The notes under the pieces are model-generated. The model ran no database searches. It saw nothing but the letters and a program-made list of their open reading frames with translations, and was not told the origin of the DNA. Below, piece by piece: positions 1-7,273 of a DNA stretch of 25,038 nt. The stretch is from a virus: positions 1 through 25,038 of IMG/VR virus record IMGVR_UViG_3300037586_005309. One strand, written 5' to 3'. Within the stretch, counting starts at the first letter, position 1; every line of letters begins with the position of its first letter. The position numbers and the translations under genes are program-made.

Positions 1-720
1 TTAGGTGCGTGGCCCACCTCGACGGAATACGGGTTTATAGGGCATAGTTATCAAGACCACCATGGGAGCGGCAGGCACTTGAAATATAACATCGCAATTG
101 GCTCAGGTGGAGATCTAAATTTAAACGCTGTTGCTGGTAACGATATGTATTTCAGGATTGGTGGCGTAATGAAGGCTGGTATCGATAGCAATGGTTTTTT
201 TGGTATTGGGCCCAACGCAGGATACGATTGGACCCCATCAGCACAATTGCATGTGTCTTCATCTGATGATGAGATGGCCTTTTTGTGTCACGATGCACAA
301 CAAAATCCTGTATTGGCAGTGACGGGTTCAAACCGTGTCGGCATCGGCACGGCAACACCCAACTCCACCTTTCAAGTTAGTGGCTCGCAGGCCGGAAATT
401 ATACAGTTATTACTGGTGATATGACGTTAAATGAAACTCACTACATAGCAGACCTTACCGGCGCCGTTGATGCAACCGTAACTCTTCCAGATGTTGAGAA
501 AATTTCTGGAAGAATATATCACATTTTGAGTACCGGCCAGAGCGGGGAGGAGTGGACCCTTACGATTACCGGCTCTGGCGGTCAGTTTATGGGCTCGAGC
601 CAGGAGTCGGGCCCAGAGGAATCAATCGAGATTGTGGGCAGTTCTCAAAGTGTTTCGGTGGTGAGTACTGGCACATATTGGTTTATTTTTGTAGATAACA
701 GGCAGCAGGAACACGGTTAG
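1..720 (+). CDS. Fibre/appendage-like virion protein, 5' partial
   Basis: The reading frame is open from the first base of the window to the TAG at 718-720, giving at least 239 residues; the true start lies upstream. The first start codon inside the window is a TTG at 79, but nothing marks it as real because the frame is coding-like before it. The protein has short repeats of the kind GIGP..(A)QLHVSS and GIGTATPNSTFQVSG, which are common in phage tail fibres and appendage proteins where each repeat adds a beta layer. It then has a Thr/Gly/Ser-rich C-terminal part that looks all-beta. The next gene follows after 9 bases. I infer a virion surface protein; whether it is a tail fibre, neck appendage or head decoration cannot be told. 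Confidence 0.6.
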   Translation, partial: LGAWPTSTEYGFIGHSYQDHHGSGRHLKYNIAIGSGGDLNLNAVAGNDMYFRIGGVMKAGIDSNGFFGIGPNAGYDWTPSAQLHVSSSDDEMAFLCHDAQQNPVLAVTGSNRVGIGTATPNSTFQVSGSQAGNYTVITGDMTLNETHYIADLTGAVDATVTLPDVEKISGRIYHILSTGQSGEEWTLTITGSGGQFMGSSQESGPEESIEIVGSSQSVSVVSTGTYWFIFVDNRQQEHG

Positions 721-729
721 GAGAATAAA

Positions 730-1425
730 ATGGCAATAAATGGCGCATATGTTTGCGATATAAAATCAGATCAAACGATCAAGGGCAAGAAAACATTTAT
801 TAAAGAAGTAGCAGCACCCGCGTTTGTTTTAAAAGAAGGAATAAAAATAACAAAAACAAAAGATGGAGCTGTTAGCATTAATAGTTGTCTACGAGCCCAC
901 AAGTTTGAAGGAGACGCATCAGGCTTAAAAAACTTTTCTGTTAAAAACATGAATACTGACGAGATCCAGGCATCTATCGCAATAAATGGATTAGATTACC
1001 TTTTAGTACAAAAGATTTTAGATGGAGAAGGGGAACTAAAGAAAATAAAAATCAATGATTTGTTAACCTTGATACCTTCCAAGAATGGCAGCCTCTTTAA
1101 CTTTATTAACAACGGGACAAACAAAGGAGAAGGTGCAGAAGTATTTAAAAGACGGCATTCTTCCGGGCGCTCTCAAACTTTATATTTTAGAACATTAACT
1201 AGCGGGCCAAACATAGAATTGGTCCAAAATGAAAACGAAATCGACATAAATTTAAAGGACAATATTGTTGTATCGGCGATCAGCGCCGTTGAAAGCTTGA
1301 CAGTCCCGTGTAAAAATATCGACAAAGTTAAAAACCCTATTGATGGGATGATTATATATGATGAGAGAAATAAGCGGTTTTGTGGCCGCGCCGCCGGCAA
1401 GTGGGTACCCCTCCACAGCCCATAA
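730..1425 (+). CDS. Hypothetical structural protein, fibre-like
   Basis: This 231-residue protein starts at an ATG preceded by TAGGAG, a good ribosome binding site that overlaps the stop of the upstream fibre-like gene, so the two are probably co-translated. The middle is rich in Lys, Ile and Asn. The C-terminal end (about residues 205-231) reads DGMIIYDERNKRFCGRAAGKWVPL, the 'new feature value on a displayed object' style of ending often seen on phage fibre and appendage proteins. I do not recognise a family. Its lysine codons are AAA-biased (16 AAA to 9 AAG by my count), unlike the capsid gene downstream. A role in the virion surface is inferred from position and style only. Confidence 0.5.
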   Translation: MAINGAYVCDIKSDQTIKGKKTFIKEVAAPAFVLKEGIKITKTKDGAVSINSCLRAHKFEGDASGLKNFSVKNMNTDEIQASIAINGLDYLLVQKILDGEGELKKIKINDLLTLIPSKNGSLFNFINNGTNKGEGAEVFKRRHSSGRSQTLYFRTLTSGPNIELVQNENEIDINLKDNIVVSAISAVESLTVPCKNIDKVKNPIDGMIIYDERNKRFCGRAAGKWVPLHSP

Positions 1426-1451
1426 AAAACTGCTTTTATCAATACTTATCA

Positions 1452-1459
1452 CTATTTAT
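1452..1459 (+). promoter_or_regulatory. Candidate late promoter box CTATTTAT
   Basis: CTATTTAT lies in the 66-base gap before the scaffold gene; the last A of TATTTA is 34 bases before the ATG. The same core recurs at the same distance before four other structural genes. It differs from the T4 late box TATAAATA. The promoter role is inferred. Confidence 0.4.
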
Positions 1460-1491
1460 TTGTGAACACGTATGAGATCAGGAGTAAATTT

Positions 1492-2529
1492 ATGTCTTCA
1501 TTGTTAGAACAAGCCATTGTAGACGCCTCAGCGCTCAAGGAAGCAGCGCTTAAGAATGCTGAAAGTGCAGTACTAGAGAAATATTCTGGAGAGGTAAAAA
1601 ACGCCCTGGATACTTTATTAGAACAGGATATGGGAATGCCCATGCCGATGCCAGCCGCGGCGCCGATGGGTGTTGCGCCAGATGCTTCTTTTATTGATGA
1701 TGTGCCCCTTGCTCATGAAGATTCGAGCCTGGGTGGCCCTGATGATGAAGAAGTAATTGAAATCGATTTTGATGATTTGAGAGCGCGCCTTCATGCCGAA
1801 GAGGAAGAGGGAATTGAACCTCTCCCTTCTGAGATGATGGGCTCAGAGGAAACAGCTGAAGAAATATTCGGCGCTGAGGAGGTTCCTGCTGGAGCAGAGC
1901 CGCTCCCCGAAGTAGAACCTTTGGCAGAAGATATTGAAATTTCTGATGAACTTTTAGATGCTATCGCAGAAGAGCTCACTGTCGACGTGTCGGCCCAGCT
2001 AGGTGGCTGGGCCCCCGTAGCGAGCGGGCTCACAACCCCACATGTTAAAGAAATGGAAGCTGAAGAGGCTGCTGTTGCAGCGCAATCAGAAGAAGCTACC
2101 GAAGAAGAAGAAAAATATGTGGAACTTTATGAATCACAACTAACCAACCTCCAAAGAGAGGTTGGTGGTTTGAGGTCTTTGCTTGTAGAAGCAAAAGACC
2201 AATTAAATATTTTGATATTAGAAAACGCCAAACTTCTATATCAAAACAAGGCTTTGAATAGCGCCTCCTTGAATGAGCGACAAAAAGAAAAGATTGTCGA
2301 AGCTGTTCGTAACGCCAGTTCAGTAGAAGAGACGAAGATGTTGTTTGAAACGCTTCAAAGCGCAGTGGGCGGTCACAGGACTCGCCGTATAGAATCACTT
2401 CGCGAAGCCGTTAGTCGACCAACCACTTCTATGCTTCTAAGTTCAAATAGCTATAGGGGCAGCAACGCTTCTACTACTGTTGATCCAAATATGGATCGAA
2501 TGTTACGTTTGGCAGGTTTAAAACAATAA
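1492..2529 (+). CDS. 22: Prohead core scaffold protein (gp22-like)
   Basis: I chose the ATG at 1492 because AGGAG lies a few bases upstream; a GTG at 1462 in the same frame lacks this and sits next to the promoter-like box. The product has 345 residues against 269 in T4 gp22. The N-terminus (LLEQAIVDASALKEAALKNA) is helical. A long stretch from about residue 60 to 210 is very acidic with runs of Glu. A predicted coiled coil follows, with ESQLTNLQREVGGLRSLL and then LNERQKEKIVEAV, and the protein ends in MDRMLRLAGLKQ. This acid core, coiled coil and short basic end match T4-type scaffolds, which fill the prohead and are degraded by the gp21 protease. Its place directly before the major capsid gene supports the call. 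No gp21 gene is visible, so it must lie outside the window. Confidence 0.8.
   Translation: MSSLLEQAIVDASALKEAALKNAESAVLEKYSGEVKNALDTLLEQDMGMPMPMPAAAPMGVAPDASFIDDVPLAHEDSSLGGPDDEEVIEIDFDDLRARLHAEEEEGIEPLPSEMMGSEETAEEIFGAEEVPAGAEPLPEVEPLAEDIEISDELLDAIAEELTVDVSAQLGGWAPVASGLTTPHVKEMEAEEAAVAAQSEEATEEEEKYVELYESQLTNLQREVGGLRSLLVEAKDQLNILILENAKLLYQNKALNSASLNERQKEKIVEAVRNASSVEETKMLFETLQSAVGGHRTRRIESLREAVSRPTTSMLLSSNSYRGSNASTTVDPNMDRMLRLAGLKQ
1992..2013 (+). repeat. Perfect inverted repeat, 8-bp arms, 6-base loop
   Basis: GGCCCAGC at 1992-1999 and GCTGGGCC at 2006-2013 are perfect complements around a 6-base loop, inside the scaffold gene. No T run follows, so it is not a standard terminator. It may be an RNA hairpin or chance. 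Confidence 0.4.
2143..2166 (+). repeat. Perfect inverted repeat, 9-bp arms, 6-base loop
   Basis: ACCAACCTC at 2143-2151 pairs perfectly with GAGGTTGGT at 2158-2166, again with a 6-base loop, inside the scaffold gene where the coiled coil is encoded. No T run follows. Function unknown. Confidence 0.4.
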
Positions 2530-2536
2530 AACATAT

Positions 2537-2543
2537 AGGAGGT
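2537..2543 (+). promoter_or_regulatory. Strong ribosome binding site of the capsid gene
   Basis: AGGAGGT matches the 16S rRNA anti-Shine-Dalgarno end over 7 bases, 10 bases before the ATG at 2554. It is the longest such match in the window, fitting the very high output needed for a major capsid protein. Confidence 0.75.
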
Positions 2544-2553
2544 TATATAAAAA

Positions 2554-4362
2554 ATGTCTATTGTACAAAAGTTAACCGAAGGTATTATTAATCGTGACCT
2601 AGCTAAGGATGGTGCGGCTCTTGTCTCCAAGTGGGAAAAGACGGGCCTCCTTGAGGGTCTCGAAGGTGATAGTCTTCGAAACGGAATGGCCAGCTTGCTT
2701 GAAAACCAAGCTAAAGAGCTACTCCGTGAGTCTTCCACCATGAGTGGTGGAGACGTTGAGGGTTTCGCAGCTGTTGCGTTTCCCCTGGTTCGTCGTGTAT
2801 TCGGCAACCTAATTGCTAATGATCTAGTTAGCGTCCAGCCGATGAGTCTGCCTAGCGGCCTCATCTTCTTCCTTGACTTTACGGTCTCGCAGGAGATCGG
2901 CGACGGCGCCGGCCTTAATAATGGTCGTCTAGGCTATCCTACTGCATCTTCTCTCTTCGGAGGCAATGTAGTTGGTAGCGAACTCACCGGTGGTGTTGAT
3001 CTATCTGGTGTGTGGGCCGAACGCGGTCCTTACGGGATGAATAACGGCTATGCGTCGCCGACTGGCTCTACGGATATTACGTTGAAGGCTATTAATTATG
3101 CTGCGACGCAGACCGCCGGTTGTCTTTTCCTGACAGGAACTGTTGGTGGTTCGAACGTCGATCTTAACAGGTCGGTCATGTTCGATGCAGATTTGTCCGG
3201 CGCTGTTGTCGCCGTTGTCCAGCTTCCGCAGGCTCAGTTGACGAGCTCCGGCGGAGGTACATTAAATTTTGATGATCTGGTCACAGTCAACTTCAACCTT
3301 TACCGGGACACTGCTGTTACCGCTGGTGGTTTTGCCAGAACGGCGGGATTCTCGGGCTCCCAGGTGCGTCGACTGACTCACTTCTCGGGCTCTGATCGTA
3401 ACAACGATATCCTGTTGGTGTTCTCAGCCTCGTCTGGAGTCAATGCCGAACGCCTAGCGAACTCCCTAACGGGGGCAGACGGCGCCGGAACAGGTCTTGG
3501 TTGGACAGTCACGATGCCGCTTGAAGACAACTTCAACGCGGGCGGAGCGATTGGTTCAGTTATTGGTGCTACACCTTGGGGCTTGGAAAACAACAAGAAC
3601 ATCCCCGAGATCGACATCAAGGTTGATTCGATTGCCGTTACGGCAGTCACCAAGAAGCTCAAGGCCAAGTGGACCCCAGAGTTGGGACAGGATCTTAATG
3701 CCTATCACAACCTGGATGCCGAGGTCGAGCTTACTCAGATTCTATCTGAGCAGATTGCTCTTGAAATTGATCGTGAGATCCTAGAAGATCTTATCGTGGG
3801 TGCAACTGGTGCTATTCGGTACTGGTCACGCGCGCCTGGTCGATTCCTTGATCGCACTAACGGTAAGGAAGTGGGAGCCTCTACGGTTACCCCCGACTTC
3901 ACTGGTAATGTGAGTGAGTGGTATGAAACCCTTATTGAGACTATTAATGATGTCTCAGCCGTAATCCACCGTAAGACTCTACGGGGTGGTGCTAACTTCA
4001 TCGTCTGCGGACCTGAAGTTGCTAATATCCTTGAGTTCACGGCTGGTTTCCGTGCCAACGTTGCTGTTGACAGCGACAAGGGCACTGCTGGCGCCGTCAA
4101 GGTTGGTTCTCTGTCTAAGAAGTGGGACGTTTTTGTCGATCCTTACTTCTTGCGGAACATCGTCCTGGTCGGTCGCAAGGGAAGCAGTTTCCTAGAGAGC
4201 GGATATGTTTACGCTCCCTACGTGCCGCTGCAGACCACGCCTACCATTTTCGGAGTAGAGGACTTCGTGCCCCGTAAGGGAGTCATGACTCGCTACGCCA
4301 AGAAGATGGTGCGCCCAGACATGTATGGCCTGGTGGTCATTAGTGATCTGAACATCGGTTAG
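2554..4362 (+). CDS. 23: Major capsid protein (gp23-like)
   Basis: The 602-residue product (T4 gp23 has 521) is the main shell protein. Family landmarks are LLENQAKELL near residues 48-57 in the pro-region, PLVRRVFGNLIANDLVSVQPM near 77-97, and the highly conserved core around residues 355-415 with KKLKAKWTPELGQDLNAYHN and then LDAEVELTQILSEQI. T4-type capsid proteins are cut by the gp21 protease after a (L/I)-x-E motif; L57-R58-E59 is the best candidate site here, before a Ser/Gly-rich linker. The gene has the strongest ribosome binding site in the window and is followed by a terminator. By my count, 21 of its 22 lysines use AAG, in contrast to the AAA-biased gene at 730-1425, as expected for a highly expressed gene. 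It is probably co-transcribed with the scaffold 24 bases upstream. Confidence 0.96.
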   Translation: MSIVQKLTEGIINRDLAKDGAALVSKWEKTGLLEGLEGDSLRNGMASLLENQAKELLRESSTMSGGDVEGFAAVAFPLVRRVFGNLIANDLVSVQPMSLPSGLIFFLDFTVSQEIGDGAGLNNGRLGYPTASSLFGGNVVGSELTGGVDLSGVWAERGPYGMNNGYASPTGSTDITLKAINYAATQTAGCLFLTGTVGGSNVDLNRSVMFDADLSGAVVAVVQLPQAQLTSSGGGTLNFDDLVTVNFNLYRDTAVTAGGFARTAGFSGSQVRRLTHFSGSDRNNDILLVFSASSGVNAERLANSLTGADGAGTGLGWTVTMPLEDNFNAGGAIGSVIGATPWGLENNKNIPEIDIKVDSIAVTAVTKKLKAKWTPELGQDLNAYHNLDAEVELTQILSEQIALEIDREILEDLIVGATGAIRYWSRAPGRFLDRTNGKEVGASTVTPDFTGNVSEWYETLIETINDVSAVIHRKTLRGGANFIVCGPEVANILEFTAGFRANVAVDSDKGTAGAVKVGSLSKKWDVFVDPYFLRNIVLVGRKGSSFLESGYVYAPYVPLQTTPTIFGVEDFVPRKGVMTRYAKKMVRPDMYGLVVISDLNIG

Positions 4363-4394
4363 TATAAACCGTTCGTTTACGGGTAAATAATATT

Positions 4395-4425
4395 GAAAGC
4401 CTCGGCTCCTAGAGCCGGGGCTTTC
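4395..4425 (+). terminator. Hairpin terminator after the capsid gene
   Basis: GAAAGCCTCGGCTC (4395-4408) pairs with GAGCCGGGGCTTTC (4412-4425) over 14 pairs with a single T.G wobble and a 3-base loop. It is followed by TATTTAT, a weak T-rich tail. It lies 32 bases after the capsid stop, where T4-like phages also keep a terminator. The TATTTAT just after it overlaps the next candidate promoter box. Confidence 0.85.
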
Positions 4426-4432
4426 TATTTAT
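4425..4432 (+). promoter_or_regulatory. Candidate late promoter box CTATTTAT
   Basis: CTATTTAT begins on the last base of the terminator stem; the last A of TATTTA is 35 bases before the ATG at 4466. A back-to-back terminator and promoter would let the neck genes be set at a level separate from the capsid gene. Promoter role inferred. Confidence 0.4.
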
Positions 4433-4465
4433 GATAGTAGCACTACTTAGCATTGAGGGTAAGAC

Positions 4466-5731
4466 ATGGCAGTTCCCGTTTTAAAACCAGCTTCGACAAC
4501 CAATACAAACGTGCTGGGTGTAACCGGATCATATAAGAATGTGGCCGCGGCTCTTCCGTTTGGCATCTATGCGGGATCCTCAGACTTCCTTTCCGGCGCT
4601 GCAGACCAAGTAGCGTTCACTTATAAGAAGCTAGGTGGCGATGTTTTAGATATTGAACTAGCAGAAGGAAACGTTTACGCCGCTTATGAAGAAGCGGTTT
4701 TAGAATATTCTTACATAGTTAATATTCATCAATCCAAAAACTCTCTTTCTAGTTTTTTGGGCCACACTACGGCATCTTTTGATCAAGACGGAGAAATTAA
4801 ATCTGGAGACACCCTCTCGGGATCTCAGATTGAACTAAGATATCCAAAATTTGACTATGGATACATCCGACGTACCGCTGACAGGATGATTACCGAAACC
4901 GGCCTGGGAGGCACCCAGAACATATATTCGGGATCCTTTACGAGCGTCGCCAATCAGCAGGATTATGATCTTCAAAATATTATATCTTCCTCGGCAAATA
5001 CAGATACGGGTGTTCCTTATTACGGAAAGGTGGGGAATAAAAGAATTATTATCCGTAGAGTCTATTATAAGTCGCCCGGCGCCATGTGGCGATTTTATGG
5101 GTATTATGGTGGCTTCAGCGTCGTGGGAAACCTCAGAACCTATGGCCAATATGCAGATGATTCTACGTTTGATATTGTACCAGTTTGGCAGAACAAGCTA
5201 CAAGCCATGGCCTACGAGGACGCCCTTAATACAAGGGTCTCTCACTGGTCGTATGAAATAAAAAACAACAAGATGCGTATTTATCCGAAGCCCACGGCCG
5301 CCAGCCCAGATAAGTTCTGGTTTCAGTTTACTATCGAAGAAAATCCATGGGAAGAATCTTCTTCGGATAGACTTTCTGGCGTACAAGGGATTAATAATAT
5401 GAACACATTACCGTTCAAAAATATTGCCTATGTAAGTATTAACTCTATTGGCAAGCAGTGGATCCGCCGCTTTGCATTGGCTTTGGCCAAAGAGATGCTC
5501 GGGCAGATACGAGGCAAGTTTGCGTCGATTCCAATCCCAGGAGAATCAGTCACCTTAAACGCGTCCGACCTGCTGGCTCAAGCAAAAGCCGAACAAGATG
5601 CGTTGCGAGAGGAACTTAAAACAACGTTTGACGAACTGACGTATGTCAAGCTTGCCGAGACAGACGGCCTAATAGGGGATAATGCGGAAAAAGTATTGGG
5701 CGATATACCAACCGGCATCTATGTAGGGTAG
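4466..5731 (+). CDS. 13: Neck protein (gp13-like)
   Basis: The 421-residue product starts at an ATG with GAGGGT upstream. It is longer than T4 gp13 (309). The most telling part is the C-terminal third: WIRRFALALAKEMLGQIRGK (about residues 331-350), then PIPGESVTLNASDLLAQA and an acidic helix ending near DELTYV. This follows the T4-type gp13 pattern of a WI..-AL.KE..GQ..-KF helix, a PGG/PGE turn, and a final E-rich helix. The N-terminal half has EEAVLEYSYIVNIHQSKNSL and aromatic-rich beta segments (RRVYYKSPGAMWRFYGYYGG). In T4, gp13 and gp14 form the neck that closes the filled head and receives the tail. The next two genes look like gp14 and gp15, which strongly supports the call. Confidence 0.7.
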   Translation: MAVPVLKPASTTNTNVLGVTGSYKNVAAALPFGIYAGSSDFLSGAADQVAFTYKKLGGDVLDIELAEGNVYAAYEEAVLEYSYIVNIHQSKNSLSSFLGHTTASFDQDGEIKSGDTLSGSQIELRYPKFDYGYIRRTADRMITETGLGGTQNIYSGSFTSVANQQDYDLQNIISSSANTDTGVPYYGKVGNKRIIIRRVYYKSPGAMWRFYGYYGGFSVVGNLRTYGQYADDSTFDIVPVWQNKLQAMAYEDALNTRVSHWSYEIKNNKMRIYPKPTAASPDKFWFQFTIEENPWEESSSDRLSGVQGINNMNTLPFKNIAYVSINSIGKQWIRRFALALAKEMLGQIRGKFASIPIPGESVTLNASDLLAQAKAEQDALREELKTTFDELTYVKLAETDGLIGDNAEKVLGDIPTGIYVG

Positions 5732-5735
5732 TTAG

Positions 5736-6233
5736 ATGGGTAACCCGAACGATAAATGGACTCAGCCAGCGGCTCCTCCCCCTCCCATGTTTTTTGGGAA
5801 GAAAGAGCGCGATCTTGTCAAACAAGTTAATGATGAATTAGCAGAACGCGTTATAGGCCAAACCATAGTCTATTATCCTGTTGACATTGACAAAACAGAC
5901 TTTCATCCTTTGTATGGAGAAAGCGTTAATAAGGTATGTTTGCCTCCTGTTCGCGTATACGCCTATGTACAAGTAGAGAACGAGCAAACAAACGATAAAT
6001 ATTCGTATGAATACAAGACCAAGCTGTCAGTTCATTTTCACTATAAGAGATTAACCGCCGATCAAAATTTAAATGTTCGCGCAGGGGATTTTGTGCAGTA
6101 TGGCGATGTTTTTTATGAAATCGTGAGACTGTATGATGATACACGCTACTACTTTGGACAAGTATACCATCAGTTTCAAGTAAGTGCCGAATGCCGAAAG
6201 GCAAGAAAGGGGAATTTCAGTGTCACCGCGTAG
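5736..6233 (+). CDS. 14: Neck protein (gp14-like)
   Basis: This 165-residue protein begins 5 bases after the gp13-like gene and overlaps the next start, so translation is probably coupled. The N-terminus is Pro-rich (PAAPPPPMFFG), followed by a helix (KKERDLVKQVNDELAERVIG) and then QTIVYYPVDIDKTDFHPLYGE. A viral neck pattern of 'YYP-v-(6-8)-D..yGE' is typical of gp14-type proteins in T4-like phages. The rest (PVRVYAYVQVENE, SYEYKTKLSVHFHYKR, GDFVQYGDVFYEIVRLYDD) is beta-rich, compatible with a head-completion or head-tail connector fold. It is shorter than T4 gp14 (256). The call leans on position between gp13- and gp15-like genes; a general head-closure protein is the alternative. Confidence 0.6.
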   Translation: MGNPNDKWTQPAAPPPPMFFGKKERDLVKQVNDELAERVIGQTIVYYPVDIDKTDFHPLYGESVNKVCLPPVRVYAYVQVENEQTNDKYSYEYKTKLSVHFHYKRLTADQNLNVRAGDFVQYGDVFYEIVRLYDDTRYYFGQVYHQFQVSAECRKARKGNFSVTA

Positions 6234-7173
6234 TCAATCTATACAAACTCAAGAAGAGATCGAGAATCCGAAACAAAATACTTGGACTGGCGTTAAAGAT
6301 CCTTCTATTATACAAGAAATAGAGATGATGCCATCCACTCTTGAAACCATAGACTTTGCGGTTTATGATTTTTTGAATGATAGGCTGGACTTATCAACTA
6401 CCAGCAACGATGGGTTTAAAAAAGTGCCTATTATATGGGCTTCCACTGAGCGCGCTTTCCAGATTAAAGCAAATAAAGACTTGAGAGATAGAGACGAGAC
6501 ACTCGTTTTTCCTATCATCACCCTCGAACGAAAAGGGGCCACTAAAGATATCACCAAGCGCGCTATTCCTTACGCCAACATTCCTCCTAGTAAGGACTAT
6601 CCCGCTTACCGGGGGGGCACCATAACAATAGCCAGGCGTATCAATCAAAAAAAGACCGCTGAGTTTCAAAACAACATATCTCTCCGAAGATACAGTGGAG
6701 GCGTGAGGTCTATTGGGAAGGGCCAGCCAACATTTCCAGGGATTGTTGATAAAAAGACAGTTTATGAAACTATAACCATTCCGTTGCCAGTGTGGGTGTC
6801 GGTAAAGTATGAAATCAGCTTACGAACCGAATACCAACAGCAAATGAACGACTTAATAACGCCTCTATTACGACAAGGGGGAATGAATAGTATGCCCCGG
6901 CGCTTAGAGAGAGATGGACATAAATTTGAGGCCTTCATTGCGGGGAGTTTTGTTAATAATTCCAACAGTAATGGATTGCAAATGGAACTCAGAAACTATG
7001 AAACCATTGTGAGCCTGGATGTGCTCGGATATTTAATTGGCGACGGCCCCAATGACGATAGGCCCAAAGTAGTTATTAGAGAAAATGCAGTAGAAGTTAA
7101 AATTCCTCGCGAGCACGTTATCTTGGGGGACATAGATGAATATCTAGACGATCGTGGGTTTTACAGAGAATAG
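6220..7173 (+). CDS. 15: Tail sheath stabiliser / tail completion protein (gp15-like)
   Basis: I prefer the GTG at 6220 (317 residues), which has AAGAAAGGGGA upstream, over the in-frame GTG at 6184, which has none and would lengthen the overlap with the gp14-like gene. Two segments match T4 gp15. KKVPIIWASTERAFQIKANK (about residues 67-86) parallels the T4 'F-IRVPITYAS-KEHFM-KLNK' segment. VSVKYEISLRTEYQQQMNDL (about 194-213) parallels T4 'MIYELSIFTRYEDDMFQIVEQ'. In T4, gp15 caps the finished tail tube and sheath as a hexamer and is the surface that joins the neck. Gene order 13-14-15 is kept as in T4. The C-terminus DIDEYLDDRGFYRE is acidic. Confidence 0.75.
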   Translation: MSPRSQSIQTQEEIENPKQNTWTGVKDPSIIQEIEMMPSTLETIDFAVYDFLNDRLDLSTTSNDGFKKVPIIWASTERAFQIKANKDLRDRDETLVFPIITLERKGATKDITKRAIPYANIPPSKDYPAYRGGTITIARRINQKKTAEFQNNISLRRYSGGVRSIGKGQPTFPGIVDKKTVYETITIPLPVWVSVKYEISLRTEYQQQMNDLITPLLRQGGMNSMPRRLERDGHKFEAFIAGSFVNNSNSNGLQMELRNYETIVSLDVLGYLIGDGPNDDRPKVVIRENAVEVKIPREHVILGDIDEYLDDRGFYRE

Positions 7174-7205
7174 TAATAATAGTTGGACTTTGCTGCTTCA
7201 CTTTA

Positions 7206-7245
7206 CTATTTACTTAAGAAAACTTGCAGAAAATTAAGTATTTAG
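7206..7245 (+). promoter_or_regulatory. Two candidate late promoter boxes before the sheath gene
   Basis: CTATTTAC lies at 7206-7213 and GTATTTAG at 7238-7245. The second is 30 bases before the ATG, matching the distance at the other sites; the first is 62 bases away. Either or both could serve. The 100-base gap is otherwise A/T-rich with a good AAGGAG ribosome binding site at 7258-7263. Confidence 0.4.
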
Positions 7246-7273
7246 TTTTTGATAAAAAAGGAGAAGCCATATA

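Noticed and set aside
2451-2864. Antisense open frame of 137 codons across the scaffold-capsid junction
   Set aside because: It covers the strong capsid ribosome binding site and start region in antisense; its protein has no recognisable motif and no start signal.
4395-4425. Capsid terminator hairpin considered as an attachment or recombination site
   Set aside because: The G+C-rich stem with a 3-base loop just after a highly expressed gene is explained by transcription termination; no integrase or partner site is visible.
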